Shown here: piece by piece, positions 6,371 through 6,944 of the stretch | Numbering within the stretch: position 1 is the stretch's first letter | How the letters are laid out: every line of letters begins with the position of its first letter | Assembly (NCBI GenBank): GCA_003535195.1 | Contig: DOHN01000123.1 | Coordinates: 20,798-27,741 of the forward strand | Length of the DNA stretch: 6,944 bases | From: Ruminiclostridium sp. | GTDB taxonomy: Bacteria; Bacillota; Clostridia; DSM-8532 | Direction of reading: 5' to 3' | Position numbers and translations under genes: made by a program | Notes under the pieces: model-generated | Seen by the model: the letters and a program-made list of their open reading frames with translations, nothing else | Database searches by the model: none | Told to the model about the DNA's origin: nothing

Positions 6371-6402
6371 CGTGATAAGATGATTTAATTGGGGGAATCT
6401 TC

Positions 6403-6944
6403 ATGCTCATTGCTGCGGTTGCGCTTTCAGAGGCGGCCAGAAGTTTTGATAAGCTATACGACTACAGGCTGTCCCGGGAGGACTCTTTAAAAGCCGTGCC
6501 CGGCATGCGTGTGTTGATTCCTTTTGGACGCGGCAATAAAATGCAGTCGGCATGGATTATAAGGATTTTTGAGGGGGATGGGGAAAAATTAAAGGAGATT
6601 TCTCAGATTGTAGATGAAGAGCCTCTTTTATCCTCCGATATGATAAAGCTTGCGGAATGGATCCGAACCCGCTATTTCTGCACTTGGGGAGATGCCATCC
6701 GGGTCATGATCCCGGCGGGCGTAAATCTTAGGCGTCAAAAAGTGATCTGCCAGGCTAAAAGCCTTGAACCAGGCGGCGAAGAAGCTTTAAACAAATCACA
6801 GAAACTGCTCATGGACAAGCTTATAAATAATCCCAAAGGGGTTTTGGAGCAAGAACTCATTGAAGATGAAAAGGGACAGAAGGACCTTCTTTTTCTTCAA
6901 AAAAACGGATTTATTGAGATCCGTGAAGTTTTTGACCAAAGAAT
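6403..6944 (+). CDS. priA: Primosomal protein N' (replication restart helicase PriA), N-terminal part
   Basis: The first 180 codons of priA; the frame is open to the right edge. PriA recognises stalled or collapsed forks and reloads the replicative helicase. The visible part is the 3'-end-binding domain at about residues 1-100, shown by ALSEAARSFDKLYDY, the conserved PGMRVLIPFGRG turn (about 37-48) and IRTRYFCTWGDAIRVMIPAG. The start of the winged-helix domain follows (about 125-180, with LNKSQKLLMDKLINNPKGVL and LLFLQKNGFIEI). Helicase motifs and zinc-binding cysteines lie beyond the window. The start at ATG 6403 is supported by a GGGGGA SD (6391-6396) six bases upstream and by the usual PriA N-terminus beginning within a few residues of the first conserved strand. 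It is separated from the ssb-like operon by a terminator and probably has its own promoter. Confidence 0.93.
   Translation, partial: MLIAAVALSEAARSFDKLYDYRLSREDSLKAVPGMRVLIPFGRGNKMQSAWIIRIFEGDGEKLKEISQIVDEEPLLSSDMIKLAEWIRTRYFCTWGDAIRVMIPAGVNLRRQKVICQAKSLEPGGEEALNKSQKLLMDKLINNPKGVLEQELIEDEKGQKDLLFLQKNGFIEIREVFDQR

Overview
The window looks like a low-to-moderate GC Firmicute chromosome, most likely an anaerobic member of the Clostridia (Lachnospiraceae or a relative). This rests on the purine-rich Shine-Dalgarno (SD) sites, the codon use, a membrane-anchored AraC regulator with an extracytoplasmic sensor, and an ssb-like / P-loop protein / priA gene order. The family-level placement is inference.

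Layout. (1) Positions 1-1846, minus strand: an Fe3+-type ABC importer. It comprises the N-terminus of the ATPase, cut at the window edge exactly after its Walker A motif, and a complete fused two-domain permease of the FbpB/AfuB type. The permease lies upstream of the ATPase in transcription order. No substrate-binding protein is seen; it would have to lie beyond the left edge or elsewhere. (2) 1847-2259: a divergent intergenic region with a candidate promoter for each side and several inverted repeats. The most striking is a 26-bp palindrome lying precisely between a strong SD and the permease start codon. (3) 2260-4467, plus strand: a 735-aa transmembrane AraC/YesN-like regulator with two membrane segments around an extracytoplasmic sensor domain and a C-terminal AraC DNA-binding domain. 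It is probably the local sensor and regulator of the importer. (4) 4468-5177: about 700 bases with no convincing intact gene, holding short open frames that could be remnants of decayed genes. (5) 5178-6260, plus strand: a two-gene operon of an SSB-like protein, which reads as two OB folds in tandem and lacks the usual acidic C-terminal tip, and a 136-aa P-loop protein. It ends at a strong intrinsic terminator. (6) 6305-6944: a candidate promoter that begins inside the T tract of that terminator, a second hairpin, and the first 180 codons of priA, the replication-restart helicase, which runs off the right edge.

Two themes result. The left half is a sensor-regulated importer module. The right half is a DNA replication/restart neighbourhood in which an unusual SSB-like protein and a small NTPase sit directly before priA. 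The items most worth a second look are the SD-hairpin-start arrangement of the permease, the tandem-OB SSB with its P-loop partner, the overlapping terminator and promoter before priA, and the possible gene remnants between the two modules.
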